64,000 nucleotides of DNA. Source: Rhodocytophaga aerolata (GTDB lineage Bacteria > Bacteroidota > Bacteroidia > Cytophagales > 172606-1). The notes under the pieces were generated by a model. It ran no database searches, was not told the origin of the DNA, and saw nothing but the letters and a program-made list of their open reading frames with translations. The stretch spans positions 1-64,000 of the forward strand of contig NZ_JAUKPO010000020.1 of NCBI RefSeq assembly GCF_030503435.1, read 5' to 3'. Made by a program: the position numbers and the translations under genes. Positions 28,978 through 37,028 of the stretch are shown here, one piece after another (the first letter of the stretch is position 1; each line of letters begins with the position of its first letter).

Positions 28978-29451
28978 TTATTTTGGCAGACTATTGCGCC
29001 TCAATACACCATCCCAATATGATTTATAGCCTATTTTATATTTGTTTACATGCAGGTCGTAGGTATCAGCAGACCGTTTTTTAGCTTTCTCTATGGAAAA
29101 GCCGGTGTAATCCTCTCCTACCATAAGCCATTTGTGGTGATAGACCATTGGCTCTGAACGCTTATTAGGATACTGTCTAACGGTTCCATCAAAATGCACC
29201 ACTACATAAGGTCCTACTAGTGGTTCATTGGCTTTATCAAAGTCTGGCGAGTAGATAAAACTGATTTTCTTTTCGCTTTGATTGTATTTGACAATGTTAT
29301 AGACAAACTTTTTGGGTAAAAGCTTTTTAGCCTTGGTTAACGGTCCTTGGGGTAATACATGCTCATACTGAATATGTACATAAACTGCATCTGCCATTTG
29401 TTTACCAATGCCATAAGCCGCAGAACGTTTAAGTCTTGTTTCGATTCTCAT
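28978..29451 (-). CDS. Unknown protein of modification-like cassette
   Basis: A basic protein of 157 residues whose family I do not recognise. It has a beta-rich middle (KISFIYSPDFDKANEPLVGPYVVV in outline) and two Tyr/Lys-rich segments near the end. It lies between a methyltransferase and a PP-loop protein gene with 1-30 bp gaps. It could be the specificity or scaffold partner of these enzymes, but nothing in the sequence proves that. Confidence 0.55.
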   Translation of the reverse strand: MRIETRLKRSAAYGIGKQMADAVYVHIQYEHVLPQGPLTKAKKLLPKKFVYNIVKYNQSEKKISFIYSPDFDKANEPLVGPYVVVHFDGTVRQYPNKRSEPMVYHHKWLMVGEDYTGFSIEKAKKRSADTYDLHVNKYKIGYKSYWDGVLRRNSLPK

Positions 29452-29452
29452 A

Positions 29453-30685
29453 CTAGCTTGCTCCAGATTCTTTCATATTTGAGGCACCGGCAGGCAATAC
29501 CCAATTCTCTACTATAATAGGTGCCGTAAATTCATCTATGGCCTGGTTTACCCAATACACTAAGTTTCTATCATCCCCTTCAAAATTTTTGCGTAGGAAT
29601 GAATTACCCAAGGCCGCATGAGCAGCTACCGAATATTCATTGAACATGGTAAAATCAAAGTCCTTTTCTATCTCTACCAGGCGCTTGATTTTTTGAGGTG
29701 AGATTTCAGCTATGGTAGCGAAAGTATCTTGATCATTGAATATGCAGCACTGGCAGCTACATCTTGACCAACCAAGGACATAGCAAGGGTGAGGCTGCAC
29801 TTTATACTTTTCCATAATCGCCCATACTTCCTTATCGGTCCAATCAATGATAGGCCTCCAAACCAAGGCTCTCCTGGTCCTGGTCATGCCATTGTAGGGC
29901 TTTATTTCATCGTACTCAGCTCGTTTGTCAGATTCCAACCTGCGTTCACCGGTGCAGATCATAAGCTGGCAATTGTAAAAGCGGTCAGAATTGGTAATAG
30001 CTTTTGCCATTACATCAATTTTTACTTTGCCAGAGCACCAACGAACTTGTATATCCTTATGCTTTGCAGGGAATTTTCTTCTAGTTGAAAAGAATTTGGG
30101 TTGTTGTTGACATTCTACCTCTGAATATTCGCCTCCCGGTTCCTGCTGAAAGAAAATAGATTGTGAGGTTTCATTGGTGCGGTACATTTCCCGAACAATG
30201 CCACCTTTTCTATAGGAGAATAAAAGCTTGAATCCAAAATGGTCAGCAAATGCCTGACAATAGGAAGTAGTACATGCCCAATCAAACAATAGCTCTCCAT
30301 GCCCATCAATTTCATGGTGCCACAATTCGATGCGTTCTGTTCCCAGGCCTAACTCAAAGGCCAGGAACAAGGCCATAGCAATAGAATCTTTGCCACCAGA
30401 AAAAGCGATCAAGATTTTTACATGCTCTTCTATGAGCCAATTTTTAATCATATCCCGTTTAGAAGAAAAGTCAGCTTCATCAATAATGCGCTGCGCTTTG
30501 TCTTTAGGTCGGATAGAATCTATTTCTTCAATCAATTTGTCTACATCAAACAAGTTGAGCTGATCATTTGACCGTTTCAGGTCAATCTCAGGCCTGAGCA
30601 CTTTAGCCGGTCTTTTTGCTTTACCGGTAAGCTTTTCAATCTTGGCTCTGCTTTCTGTAGCTTTTTGTATGGTTGTCTTTGCCAT
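29453..30685 (-). CDS. PP-loop (DndC/PAPS-reductase-like) ATPase 2
   Basis: A 410-residue PP-loop ATPase of the PAPS reductase/DndC-like family. ATP loop IAFSGGKDS lies at 93-101. Later motifs are RWCSGKVKID, ICTGERRLES, WRPIIDWTDKEVW and a cysteine cluster GWSRCSCQCCIF, probably a 4Fe-4S site. DndC-type enzymes take part in DNA phosphorothioation; here the companions DndB, DndD and a cysteine desulfurase are not seen, so another sulfur or amine transfer is possible. The first 90 residues are a charged, disordered extension with one palindrome copy at 30568-30585, read as IDLKRSN. Confidence 0.75.
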   Translation of the reverse strand: MAKTTIQKATESRAKIEKLTGKAKRPAKVLRPEIDLKRSNDQLNLFDVDKLIEEIDSIRPKDKAQRIIDEADFSSKRDMIKNWLIEEHVKILIAFSGGKDSIAMALFLAFELGLGTERIELWHHEIDGHGELLFDWACTTSYCQAFADHFGFKLLFSYRKGGIVREMYRTNETSQSIFFQQEPGGEYSEVECQQQPKFFSTRRKFPAKHKDIQVRWCSGKVKIDVMAKAITNSDRFYNCQLMICTGERRLESDKRAEYDEIKPYNGMTRTRRALVWRPIIDWTDKEVWAIMEKYKVQPHPCYVLGWSRCSCQCCIFNDQDTFATIAEISPQKIKRLVEIEKDFDFTMFNEYSVAAHAALGNSFLRKNFEGDDRNLVYWVNQAIDEFTAPIIVENWVLPAGASNMKESGAS

Positions 30686-30707
30686 TGGGTAAATTCACTA
30701 GGCCGGA

Positions 30708-30989
30708 TTAGTACACATCCGGATGAAAAGGATTGAGTTCTCTTTCGATTTGTGCAATGGCTTCACTAACAGTCATGCCGGTTGCTCCACAAATGCGAAC
30801 TATTTTTAAAATGATTTCCTTCATACCCTCTATGGTAGACTTGGCTACACAGACATGAGGTGTGTTTTTCTCATTGCAGAGTGTCAGCTCCACCTGGGCA
30901 AGGCCTATGATTTCTTCTAACTTTTTGCGGTAGGAAGGAGTAAAGCCATTCAAATACTCTTCAAAGTCAATTTTCATTGTGTTGATCAT
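30708..30989 (-). CDS. Unknown small protein
   Basis: A 93-residue helical protein, family not recognised, with Cys residues at positions about 38, 47 and 67. Its ATG at 30989 overlaps the stop of the methyltransferase gene in ATGA form, so it is translationally coupled; a second ATG four codons later is possible. It could be a partner of the methylase or of the following PP-loop protein. Confidence 0.6.
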   Translation of the reverse strand: MINTMKIDFEEYLNGFTPSYRKKLEEIIGLAQVELTLCNEKNTPHVCVAKSTIEGMKEIILKIVRICGATGMTVSEAIAQIERELNPFHPDVY

Positions 30990-31789
30990 TTTAATTTTTC
31001 AAAAACCACTATTTCTGTAGACACATCTGTATCGGTAAAAACCTTTTGTGGCAAGCGGTAAGCATCTAGCAGTTTACCTTTGCGTAGAATTTCTATTTTC
31101 ACTTTGGATAGTGGCCGGTCTAAAAATAGGGTACCACCATTCTCCAGCGCTGCACCGATCACAAGAACCAATAGGCCACCAGGCAGCAGTATATCTAAGC
31201 CACGTGTGATAAAATATTCATCGTAGCTTTCTGCAAGGGTCGCTTTTTTCTCACCCATACCGGCATACCGGCCTTCAAACTTGCCATAAGGAGGGTTGCC
31301 AATGATTAGATCAAAGCCAGGTTGCTTTCCGGACTTGATTTCTGCCATGACTTCTTTGGCATTTGGGGTATTGCCACGAAAGAACATAGCCTCAAAAGAT
31401 GCATGGCGGATAGTGACTTGGCGAGCAGGTGTGCTTGGATATAAAATAGAGGCTATCTGAGTAGCTACGGGTGAAATATCAAAACCTACCAGTTCGCATT
31501 TGGAAGGAGCATAAGCGAAAAATTTACCTATGCCGCAAGCAGGCTCTAGCATACGGGTAAAGTCACGCTTGGAATGAGCATAGGCCATAGCCCACATTTT
31601 CTCAATTAGTGGCTCTGGTGTATAATACTCATACAAAATGCGAGAATCTTCAATGTCAGTCCCTTTTGTGCCGCCATAACCACTGTACGCTCTCAATAGC
31701 TCGAGTTGAGCTGCGCTAAATGTTGCACTTCCTTGCTGTAAGAAAGCCTCAATCTCTCTGTTAACTTCTACCCTAGATGTTTTCTTCAT
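30986..31789 (-). CDS. N6-adenine DNA methyltransferase-like protein
   Basis: A 267-residue class I methyltransferase of the gamma-like N6-adenine type. The SAM site is LEPACGIGKF at 81-90 and the catalytic motif is GNPPYGKF near 164-171. The N-terminal segment AYSGYGGTKG and YYTPEPLIEKMW are shared with methylase domains of polyvalent and phage anti-restriction proteins. It lacks a recognisable target recognition domain, so it may act broadly or use a partner. It is the first gene of the long leftward operon and is likely to methylate element DNA against restriction; this use is inferred. Confidence 0.8.
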   Translation of the reverse strand: MKKTSRVEVNREIEAFLQQGSATFSAAQLELLRAYSGYGGTKGTDIEDSRILYEYYTPEPLIEKMWAMAYAHSKRDFTRMLEPACGIGKFFAYAPSKCELVGFDISPVATQIASILYPSTPARQVTIRHASFEAMFFRGNTPNAKEVMAEIKSGKQPGFDLIIGNPPYGKFEGRYAGMGEKKATLAESYDEYFITRGLDILLPGGLLVLVIGAALENGGTLFLDRPLSKVKIEILRKGKLLDAYRLPQKVFTDTDVSTEIVVFEKLK

Positions 31790-32926
31790 GGAGTATGGAT
31801 AAAAAAATATATTTCCAGGCTATAACTATTGCCATAGTCACCTGACAGTTGGAAGGAAGGAAGAGAGCAGATCTGGAAGGTAAAGAACGGACCGGGAAGT
31901 GGTCTAACGTAATCAATTTTGCCCTTGATTACCGGCTAACCTATAGAGAAAACTACTCTAAAATGAATCACAGACCGTTTCGGGTCTTTTGATTCTTCGT
32001 GTTCTACAGGTTAAAATTCGATAATTTGTTAGAGGACTATTCGCCAATCCTACGTGAGAGTGAAAACAGGTAAGGATTATAGTCACTTTCTTAGGCTATT
32101 TTTTGGTTCTCTTGCAGGCTTTTGCCATACATCTTGAAAAAAAGGCCTATTCAAGTAACCGGCTGAAAAACTTTAAACTACATCAAGCCTGTAAGAGAGT
32201 GAGCAAAAAAGAAGATACATTCCACGAATTATGACAAAAACCACGAAATTATTACGGCTAACGTTATAATATTCCGTTATAAACTTTATATAAAACTTCT
32301 CAAAAACAAGCTAAGAGTGTTTCATTTCTCGGTTTTGCCTCTCTATTTTAATTATAAGATTTATAACATTTACTTATAATTACCTATGATTTTTATTTAC
32401 AAATTACCTGTTCTCTCTTTGCTTCTGCGAGAGAACAAGAAGGGATATAAAAAACTGCTTCATTTTAAAAATTAGGTCATTTTTTACCATTTGTTCTCTG
32501 CTAGAGAACAAAATCAGAGAACACTTTTTTGTGTCTACCGAAAGCATGAGAACAAAGAACAGCATTTTTCGGCCTCAAGGTAGGCAGTAGAGCACCGGGA
32601 ATCATGTAAAAAGTGGTTAAATTTATTATCTTGGCCTTTTTTTGTGCCGATGAACCGGTGTGAACCGCAATTGACATGATTAGTTTTAGCCATTTTTGGA
32701 AGAGAGAACAGCCATTTTTAGCCATTTGTTCTCTCTCTAGGCCAAACCAAGAACAAGAGAGAACAGGTACTTGGATAGTAAAAAGTGCTTCATTCTCTAA
32801 ATTTGGCTGTTTTTGATAAGTTTGTCTGATCAAAGCACTTTTGATATTGATTTTTTATAAGCGATATTACCCGGGAATTGTCAATGACCTTCGGGGTAAA
32901 CTGCTCGTTCACTACAGCCTAATTGG
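31790..32926. other. 1.1-kb intergenic region with repeats and hairpins
   Basis: No convincing gene. Contents: a palindrome at 31972-31987 (AGACC-GTTTCG-GGTCT) enclosed by GAATCA at 31965-31970 and TGATTC at 31990-31995; an A+T-rich stretch at about 32220-32400 with repeated TTATAA; and the AGAGAAC repeat cluster at 32410-32767. It must hold the promoter of the long leftward operon, but I cannot place it. The structure is compatible with a second origin, an oriT or a multi-operator control region. Confidence 0.5.
32410..32767. repeat. AGAGAAC/GTTCTCT repeat cluster
   Basis: Inverted repeats of one heptamer: GTTCTCTC at 32410-32417 with GAGAGAAC at 32429-32436; TTGTTCTCT at 32491-32499 with AGAGAACAA at 32503-32511 (3-nt loop), then AGAGAACA at 32516-32523; GAGAGAACA near 32702; TGTTCTCTCTCT near 32727; and AGAGAACA near 32758. 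More GTTCTCT copies lie inside the next gene (about 33600-33800) and before 34750. The clustering suggests binding sites for one dimeric protein. Confidence 0.7.
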
Positions 32927-34249
32927 TTAGGCCGCTTCCATTTCCGCTTGTTTATTGGACCGGCTATAGGCAGTCCGGCAGAGGTCAGAACAATAACTTT
33001 TTCTACGATTAGCTGTTTTGAAACTCTTTCCGCAGTTCTTACAAGCTTTCTTAGTTATCTTCAGCTTGGAGTTTGACAGGTTTCTTTTTTTATTTATTGC
33101 AGGTTTGGTTAAATCTACCTCTGGTAAATGGTTTAGCGGATTGCCTGAAAGAAAATCTTCCTCTTCATTTATATGGGAATCCTCATATTTATATTCCGCT
33201 ACTTGTAACAATTCTTTTACTGGTTCACTTACTAGCATGGCACCGGCAGTCAATGGTTTATTTTCCGCATCTATAGCAGGCTCTATTTGATTTTCTTTTT
33301 TAGTTGAGGCATTGCCTTGATTTACTACAGGCAAATGATTTACGGTATCTGCAATGGCTTCATTTGTCACAATTTTTTCTATAGCCGGTGTAACGGTTGG
33401 GACCATACCTGGCAGAGATTCTATACCTTTAGTTTGTAACGGTTGTGTTACGGTAGATTGTAACGATTCTTTGTCTTGATCAGTTGATAGTTGTGGCGCT
33501 ATGGCCGGTATTGATTGTAACAGTTCTTGTTGCAATGCTTGTAACGGTTGAGCCGTTGCAGTTGTCACAATTGGCGTAACGCTTTTTGAACTGTTTTCAG
33601 TGTTCTCTTGTGAGGATTTTAGGTGTTCTCTAATAATGGTTTCTAGCTGCTTAGAGAACGTTACAGCATTGTGCTTCATTTCTTCTGCAACCCACTGTTT
33701 AACAGTTTCTTTCATATCATTTAGAGAACGCTCAGAAGTGCCAGTAGAGAACACTTTTGGGGTGTTCTCTTTTCGTGGTTCACATGTTCTCTCCTGTGTT
33801 CTCAGATAGCTACTAGAAACATGCTGTTTTTCTGGAATTAAAGCAGCTTTTTCACGCTCTGCCATGACTACTTCAGTCAGGTAATAAACCATGCCGGAAA
33901 GGACAATAGAAAAAAGGACCGTAGTAAGGATGGCTTCAATGTAGAGCCATGCCTCCGGATGAATAAAATTGATTACCTGGTTGAGCTTTCCCCCTCTCCC
34001 ATAGTAGAGCATATTGAGCACGAATAACAGGCCGGTATACATCTTTACGGCTTTATTTTTTTTACGCATCACAAGCACCCATAAGCCTCCTTCAATACCT
34101 AGTGCAAAGTTTAACGCAATCAGTTTGTCTAACCACTCATAGCCGGTGCTCATATTGGCCGTTTGCATAGCCAGGTAGGAATTATGGATAATGGCCATTA
34201 AGGATAAGGAAATAATTGGCCAGTAAATCCAACTCTTTGAAAAATTCAT
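32927..34249 (-). CDS. Membrane protein with C-terminal zinc-finger-like motif
   Basis: A 440-residue protein. The first 130 residues contain four hydrophobic segments (about 8-25, 42-60, 70-85 and 103-125). Residues 140-390 are a long polar linker rich in Thr, Gln, Pro and Glu. The C-terminus has a small zinc-finger-like unit, CKNCGKSFKTANRRKSYC then CR, followed by a basic end. It might bind nucleic acid at the membrane. Family unknown. Several GTTCTCT heptamers are located in the linker-coding part, so they are read in codons here. Confidence 0.6.
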   Translation of the reverse strand: MNFSKSWIYWPIISLSLMAIIHNSYLAMQTANMSTGYEWLDKLIALNFALGIEGGLWVLVMRKKNKAVKMYTGLLFVLNMLYYGRGGKLNQVINFIHPEAWLYIEAILTTVLFSIVLSGMVYYLTEVVMAEREKAALIPEKQHVSSSYLRTQERTCEPRKENTPKVFSTGTSERSLNDMKETVKQWVAEEMKHNAVTFSKQLETIIREHLKSSQENTENSSKSVTPIVTTATAQPLQALQQELLQSIPAIAPQLSTDQDKESLQSTVTQPLQTKGIESLPGMVPTVTPAIEKIVTNEAIADTVNHLPVVNQGNASTKKENQIEPAIDAENKPLTAGAMLVSEPVKELLQVAEYKYEDSHINEEEDFLSGNPLNHLPEVDLTKPAINKKRNLSNSKLKITKKACKNCGKSFKTANRRKSYCSDLCRTAYSRSNKQAEMEAA

Positions 34250-34464
34250 TTTTTACGATTCTTGTTATGTTGATAGGAGAATAACTTTTGAAACCATTCC
34301 GGATAAGCAAAACAGATATTGTACTGGAGAACATAGCGGATGATTAAAATTTGAATCGAAAGGTAGAAGGTTTTGTACTTGTAAGGAGATTGAAATTCAT
34401 CAAATAAAATACATAAACCAATAGCATTTAGCTTTTTGATATGAAAGGAGATTGTATGGACCAT
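34246..34464 (-). CDS. Unknown small protein
   Basis: A 72-residue protein, not recognised, rich in Ile, Leu, Tyr and Phe, with a basic end NRKK. Its stop overlaps the start of the membrane protein gene in ATGA form, which supports translation. It could be a small membrane-associated partner. Confidence 0.5.
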   Translation of the reverse strand: MVHTISFHIKKLNAIGLCILFDEFQSPYKYKTFYLSIQILIIRYVLQYNICFAYPEWFQKLFSYQHNKNRKK

Positions 34465-34478
34465 AGGCAGTGTAAACG

Positions 34479-34667
34479 TTACACGTTGTGGTGTAGCTGC
34501 TGATAAAACTCTAAAAATTCTTGATCGGCTTTCTTGTGGTGGACAACAAACATAATCAGTCCATTCTCCAGGCAGAATTTATCCACTATATTGATACTGG
34601 CATCTGCCTGAACTGCTTTATAAACTTCTGATTGATTTGTTCCCGGTGGGTTTGCTATTCTCTTCAT
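34479..34667 (-). CDS. Unknown small protein
   Basis: A 62-residue protein, not recognised, in a row with the two following leftward genes. It has an alternating strand-helix pattern (SINIVDKFCLENGLIMFVVH) consistent with a small folded domain. It starts next to a divergent intergenic region of about 140 bp that also holds two GTTCTCT heptamers near 34725. Confidence 0.45.
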   Translation of the reverse strand: MKRIANPPGTNQSEVYKAVQADASINIVDKFCLENGLIMFVVHHKKADQEFLEFYQQLHHNV

Positions 34668-34804
34668 GCACGATGATCATTGCGCATTATTTTTTAAGCG
34701 TTTTTCTTTCCTATTCTTTAGCTGTTCTCTGTTCTCTTTTTTCATGCAATCCTGTTCACTTTTTCGGTATAACATTGTATAAAAATTAAACAACTCAAAT
34801 AATT

Positions 34805-35092
34805 ATGGAAAGTGCTTCATTTTACCAAATTGAGCTAAAACAACCATTCAAGTCTACTGAAGAGAACGCCCTTTTACAAAAGGTAACAAACTTTTTTGGG
34901 TGTCAGAAAGAACATACAGATATACGCACTCTGGCCGATGAATTTGAAAAGCTCATAGATCAAGAGACTTTATCTGGCCACTTCCTATATGCAACCTATA
35001 CCAAGTACAGAGCTACCGTAAATATGAAGCTGAACGGCCAATATAAAGGTGCCTGGTTGGAGGTTACTATGGATAAGGACTTGCAGGAGTAA
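34805..35092 (+). CDS. Unknown small protein, divergent
   Basis: A 95-residue rightward protein, not recognised, mixed alpha/beta, starting MESASFYQIEL. It is the only rightward gene between 7.5 and 38.7 kb. The ATG follows an A+T-rich leader (AACTCAAATAATT). It may have a control role because it is transcribed against its neighbours, but there is no helix-turn-helix I can point to. Confidence 0.55.
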   Translation: MESASFYQIELKQPFKSTEENALLQKVTNFFGCQKEHTDIRTLADEFEKLIDQETLSGHFLYATYTKYRATVNMKLNGQYKGAWLEVTMDKDLQE

Positions 35093-35256
35093 AAAGTATT
35101 GCTTTGGAAACCGTTCTTTACTCTATTGCGTAGAGAGCAAGAGCACTTACTATACTTTTCGGTCATTTCTAAATCTTTTCAGCGTAAAGGCCATTACAGA
35201 ATGGCTTTTTACTATATTTACCCTATCACGCATCTATCTACAGCAAATATTTTTGC

Positions 35257-35303
35257 CACAAAAGCAGGCTCATTGGAGTAATTTCTAATGGACTGCTTTT
35301 GTG
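35257..35303 (-). terminator. Terminator-like hairpin after adenine methylase gene
   Basis: CACAAAAGCAG at 35257-35267 and CTGCTTTTGTG at 35293-35303, 11-bp arms, with an inner CATT/AATG pairing. It begins just after the stop of the leftward D12-type methylase gene. Confidence 0.65.
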
Positions 35304-35306
35304 AGT

Positions 35307-36113
35307 TTAAAGGCTACTTGGCTGCTCCCGGTTTTCATACCATTGCCTGCCTGACTCTATGGTATGGGTTTCCTGCTCTATGCGCTCGGTATTGCTCCGG
35401 ATGATGTTTTCTTTCATGCGGCTCAAAATAGCCTGGGCTTGTAAAGGCCCTTCTTTTAAAAGCCTTTCAGTCAAACGGTCTGCCTTTACTTTGATTAGGT
35501 AACGCTCGTCTGCAGTATCTCCTACATAGTTGTAGTCATGCAAACTACTTACGTTGAGGTCATAATTGCACCAGAGCCATTCTTCTATCTGCCTTTTACC
35601 TGCATAGTAGGTAAACATGGTTCGCCCAAAGTGAGAAAGCTTTCGTTGATATAACCGGTTGGCATGGCAAGTAACTACAATGTCAATTCCGGTTGGCAGT
35701 GAGCACAGATAGTCAAGTAGCTGCTCATGGCCTTGTTCACTTACCTCGTAACGATATTTAGGCCGGTCACTGCTTTTTATCATTGGCGGCATGGGTGGAT
35801 CTACATACAGCACTACTCTGCCAAGGGTGGTAAAATCTAATGCTTGCAAAAATTCCATATAGTCAGCGTTCCATAGCTCTATCCAATCAAAGTTCATTTG
35901 CTTCCATTTATGGATTACCTCATAGTCTATATCATTGCCTATGGTCCGTTTACACGCTTTGATGTTCTGTACTACTGCACAATTACCCAAAAATGGAACA
36001 ATGAGCGTGTCATGTGGTCTGATCAAGTTAATTACCGGTTGGAAATAATTTTTGCTACCTCCTTTAAAGTGAGACAATCCCTCTACTTTGGCTGGTATTA
36101 TTTTTTTTATCAT
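35307..36113 (-). CDS. D12-class (Dam-like) DNA adenine methyltransferase, DPPM variant
   Basis: A 268-residue protein from the ATG at 36113. A GTG at 36179 would extend it by 22 residues into the terminator stem at 36166-36200, so the shorter form is preferred. It has the layout of D12-class methylases: an N-terminal KGGSKNYFQPVI segment, a SAM-site-like PFLGNCAVVQNI, and the catalytic strand LYVDPPM at 102-108. Known Dam-type enzymes have DPPY; here Met stands in place of the aromatic residue, and the usual FxGSG is FLGN. These changes may lower activity or alter the target. It is preceded by a terminator and followed by one, so it is probably monocistronic. Confidence 0.72.
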   Translation of the reverse strand: MIKKIIPAKVEGLSHFKGGSKNYFQPVINLIRPHDTLIVPFLGNCAVVQNIKACKRTIGNDIDYEVIHKWKQMNFDWIELWNADYMEFLQALDFTTLGRVVLYVDPPMPPMIKSSDRPKYRYEVSEQGHEQLLDYLCSLPTGIDIVVTCHANRLYQRKLSHFGRTMFTYYAGKRQIEEWLWCNYDLNVSSLHDYNYVGDTADERYLIKVKADRLTERLLKEGPLQAQAILSRMKENIIRSNTERIEQETHTIESGRQWYENREQPSSL

Positions 36114-36165
36114 AGTGGTTGCTTGTCTGAAGTAATAGAAATACGGTATACGAGAGAATTGTTCT

Positions 36166-36200
36166 AAAAACCGTTTCACTAGGGAATTGAAACGGTTTTT
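36166..36200. terminator. Bidirectional terminator
   Basis: Perfect 13-bp stem: AAAAACCGTTTCA at 36166-36178 and TGAAACGGTTTTT at 36188-36200, 9-nt loop. It separates the gene at 36211-36669 from the D12-type methylase. Confidence 0.85.
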
Positions 36201-36210
36201 GGCTATTGTT

Positions 36211-36669
36211 TTAATCTAGCATCTCTCTTTCCTGCATAATTGGCAATACGTAGTGTAACCGATATAGGGCAAGTTGCTCATGTGATAACTCTAAACAGGT
36301 ATATCTACCTACACCTACCATTTCTATTAACTTTTCATTGTCGGGTAAATCTACTGCTCGTTTATTTCCTTTTTTATTGTTTACCCAAATCTGGCACACA
36401 GCAAAATCATTTTTGTTTCTGAACATTAATTTTAACATTCGCTCAAATTGTGTGTTTGCTTCCAGGTCCGGCCTATCAGACCAAAACCGGGAATAAAATG
36501 TAAGTGTTTCCATGCCTTTTTGTTTCTGAACTTCTTTTTTCCAAGCAAACCATATCACATATATGGAGTTCTCTTTATCCATTTTGGATTTTGGCAAATC
36601 CATTACTGCCTTCCTTGGGTCCAGCTTTGCTAGGTAGTCTTGTTCTACTAAAGAATATATATCAAACAT
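36211..36669 (-). CDS. Unknown protein
   Basis: A 152-residue protein of unknown family with a mixed alpha/beta pattern. It has an Arg/Asp-rich segment FWSDRPDLEAN and ends in MQEREMLD. It is a single gene between a terminator and a 360-bp gene-free stretch. Confidence 0.55.
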   Translation of the reverse strand: MFDIYSLVEQDYLAKLDPRKAVMDLPKSKMDKENSIYVIWFAWKKEVQKQKGMETLTFYSRFWSDRPDLEANTQFERMLKLMFRNKNDFAVCQIWVNNKKGNKRAVDLPDNEKLIEMVGVGRYTCLELSHEQLALYRLHYVLPIMQEREMLD

Positions 36670-37028
36670 GAGTATTGGTCTGTTTATAGGTTTTTTTATA
36701 GATTTTTGGCAATAGAAGGAGAGCTATGGGTCTATCTTTCCCATAACAGCCATTTTTAGCGTATTTTTGCGCCCCGGCCCCCTGGTGCATTTTTAGATAG
36801 AAAAGAAATAGAAAATTTTTCTGGTCGCAGATGCCCAGGTTCAAAAGGTCTACCTTTTTTTGGAAATTCAGCTTTTTCCTACTTTTTTTAGCAAGGTTTT
36901 GTACAAAAGCCGGATTTCTACCCTGACATCTTGGCAGCGTTCAATTAAACACTAGCCGCTTACTTTTCTATTATTATATATTTCTTTTCTATTATTTTCA
37001 AAGTAGAAAATAGTATATGCAAAATTTT
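36670..37028. other. Gene-free A+T-rich stretch
   Basis: No gene is supported. It holds two copies of CTTTTCTATTATT at about 36964-36976 and 36984-36996 with an inverted partner AGAAAATAG near 37006. The stretch abuts the end of the leftward gene that carries the DnaA-box-like cluster. Confidence 0.4.

Larger units (their letters stand above)
8423..31987. repeat. Dispersed 6-nt-spacer palindrome family (20 copies counted in window)
   Basis: Short inverted repeats of the form arm, exactly 6 nt, arm. Core is GACC-N6-GGTC. Copies: 8423-8440, 8598-8615, 8618-8631, 9536-9549, 9876-9893, 11781-11798, 15193-15210, 16000-16017, 16422-16441, 16504-16521, 18775-18788, 19133-19150, 23690-23713, 23822-23839, 24250-24269, 26937-26952, 26954-26971, 30568-30585, 31972-31987, and 56758-56775 outside this block. 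Sixteen lie in coding sequence and all are read in one frame, giving [D/E]-x-x-x-[R/K/Q/S]-S, often DQTRSN. Arms covary: TGGACC/GGTCCA, CGGACC/GGTCCG, GTGACC/GGTCAC, CTGAGC/GCTCAG, CAGACT/AGTCTG. Four copies have one arm mismatch (11781, 15193, 16000, 24250). They fall mostly in linkers between domains. Confidence 0.85.

Noticed and set aside
29453-30685. Complete Dnd phosphorothioation system
   Set aside because: Only a DndC-like protein is found; DndA, DndB, DndD and DndE are not seen nearby.
31890-31904. Another palindrome copy, GACC-GGGAAGT-GGTC
   Set aside because: The gap is 7 nt and not 6, so it was left out of the family.
32501-32833. Leftward open frame of 110 codons
   Set aside because: It runs through the AGAGAAC repeat cluster, has no leader motif and unlikely composition (Cys-, Ser- and Lys-rich).
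36662-36844. Leftward open frame of 60 codons
   Set aside because: Low-complexity, basic composition and no leader; overlaps the start of the gene at 36211-36669.
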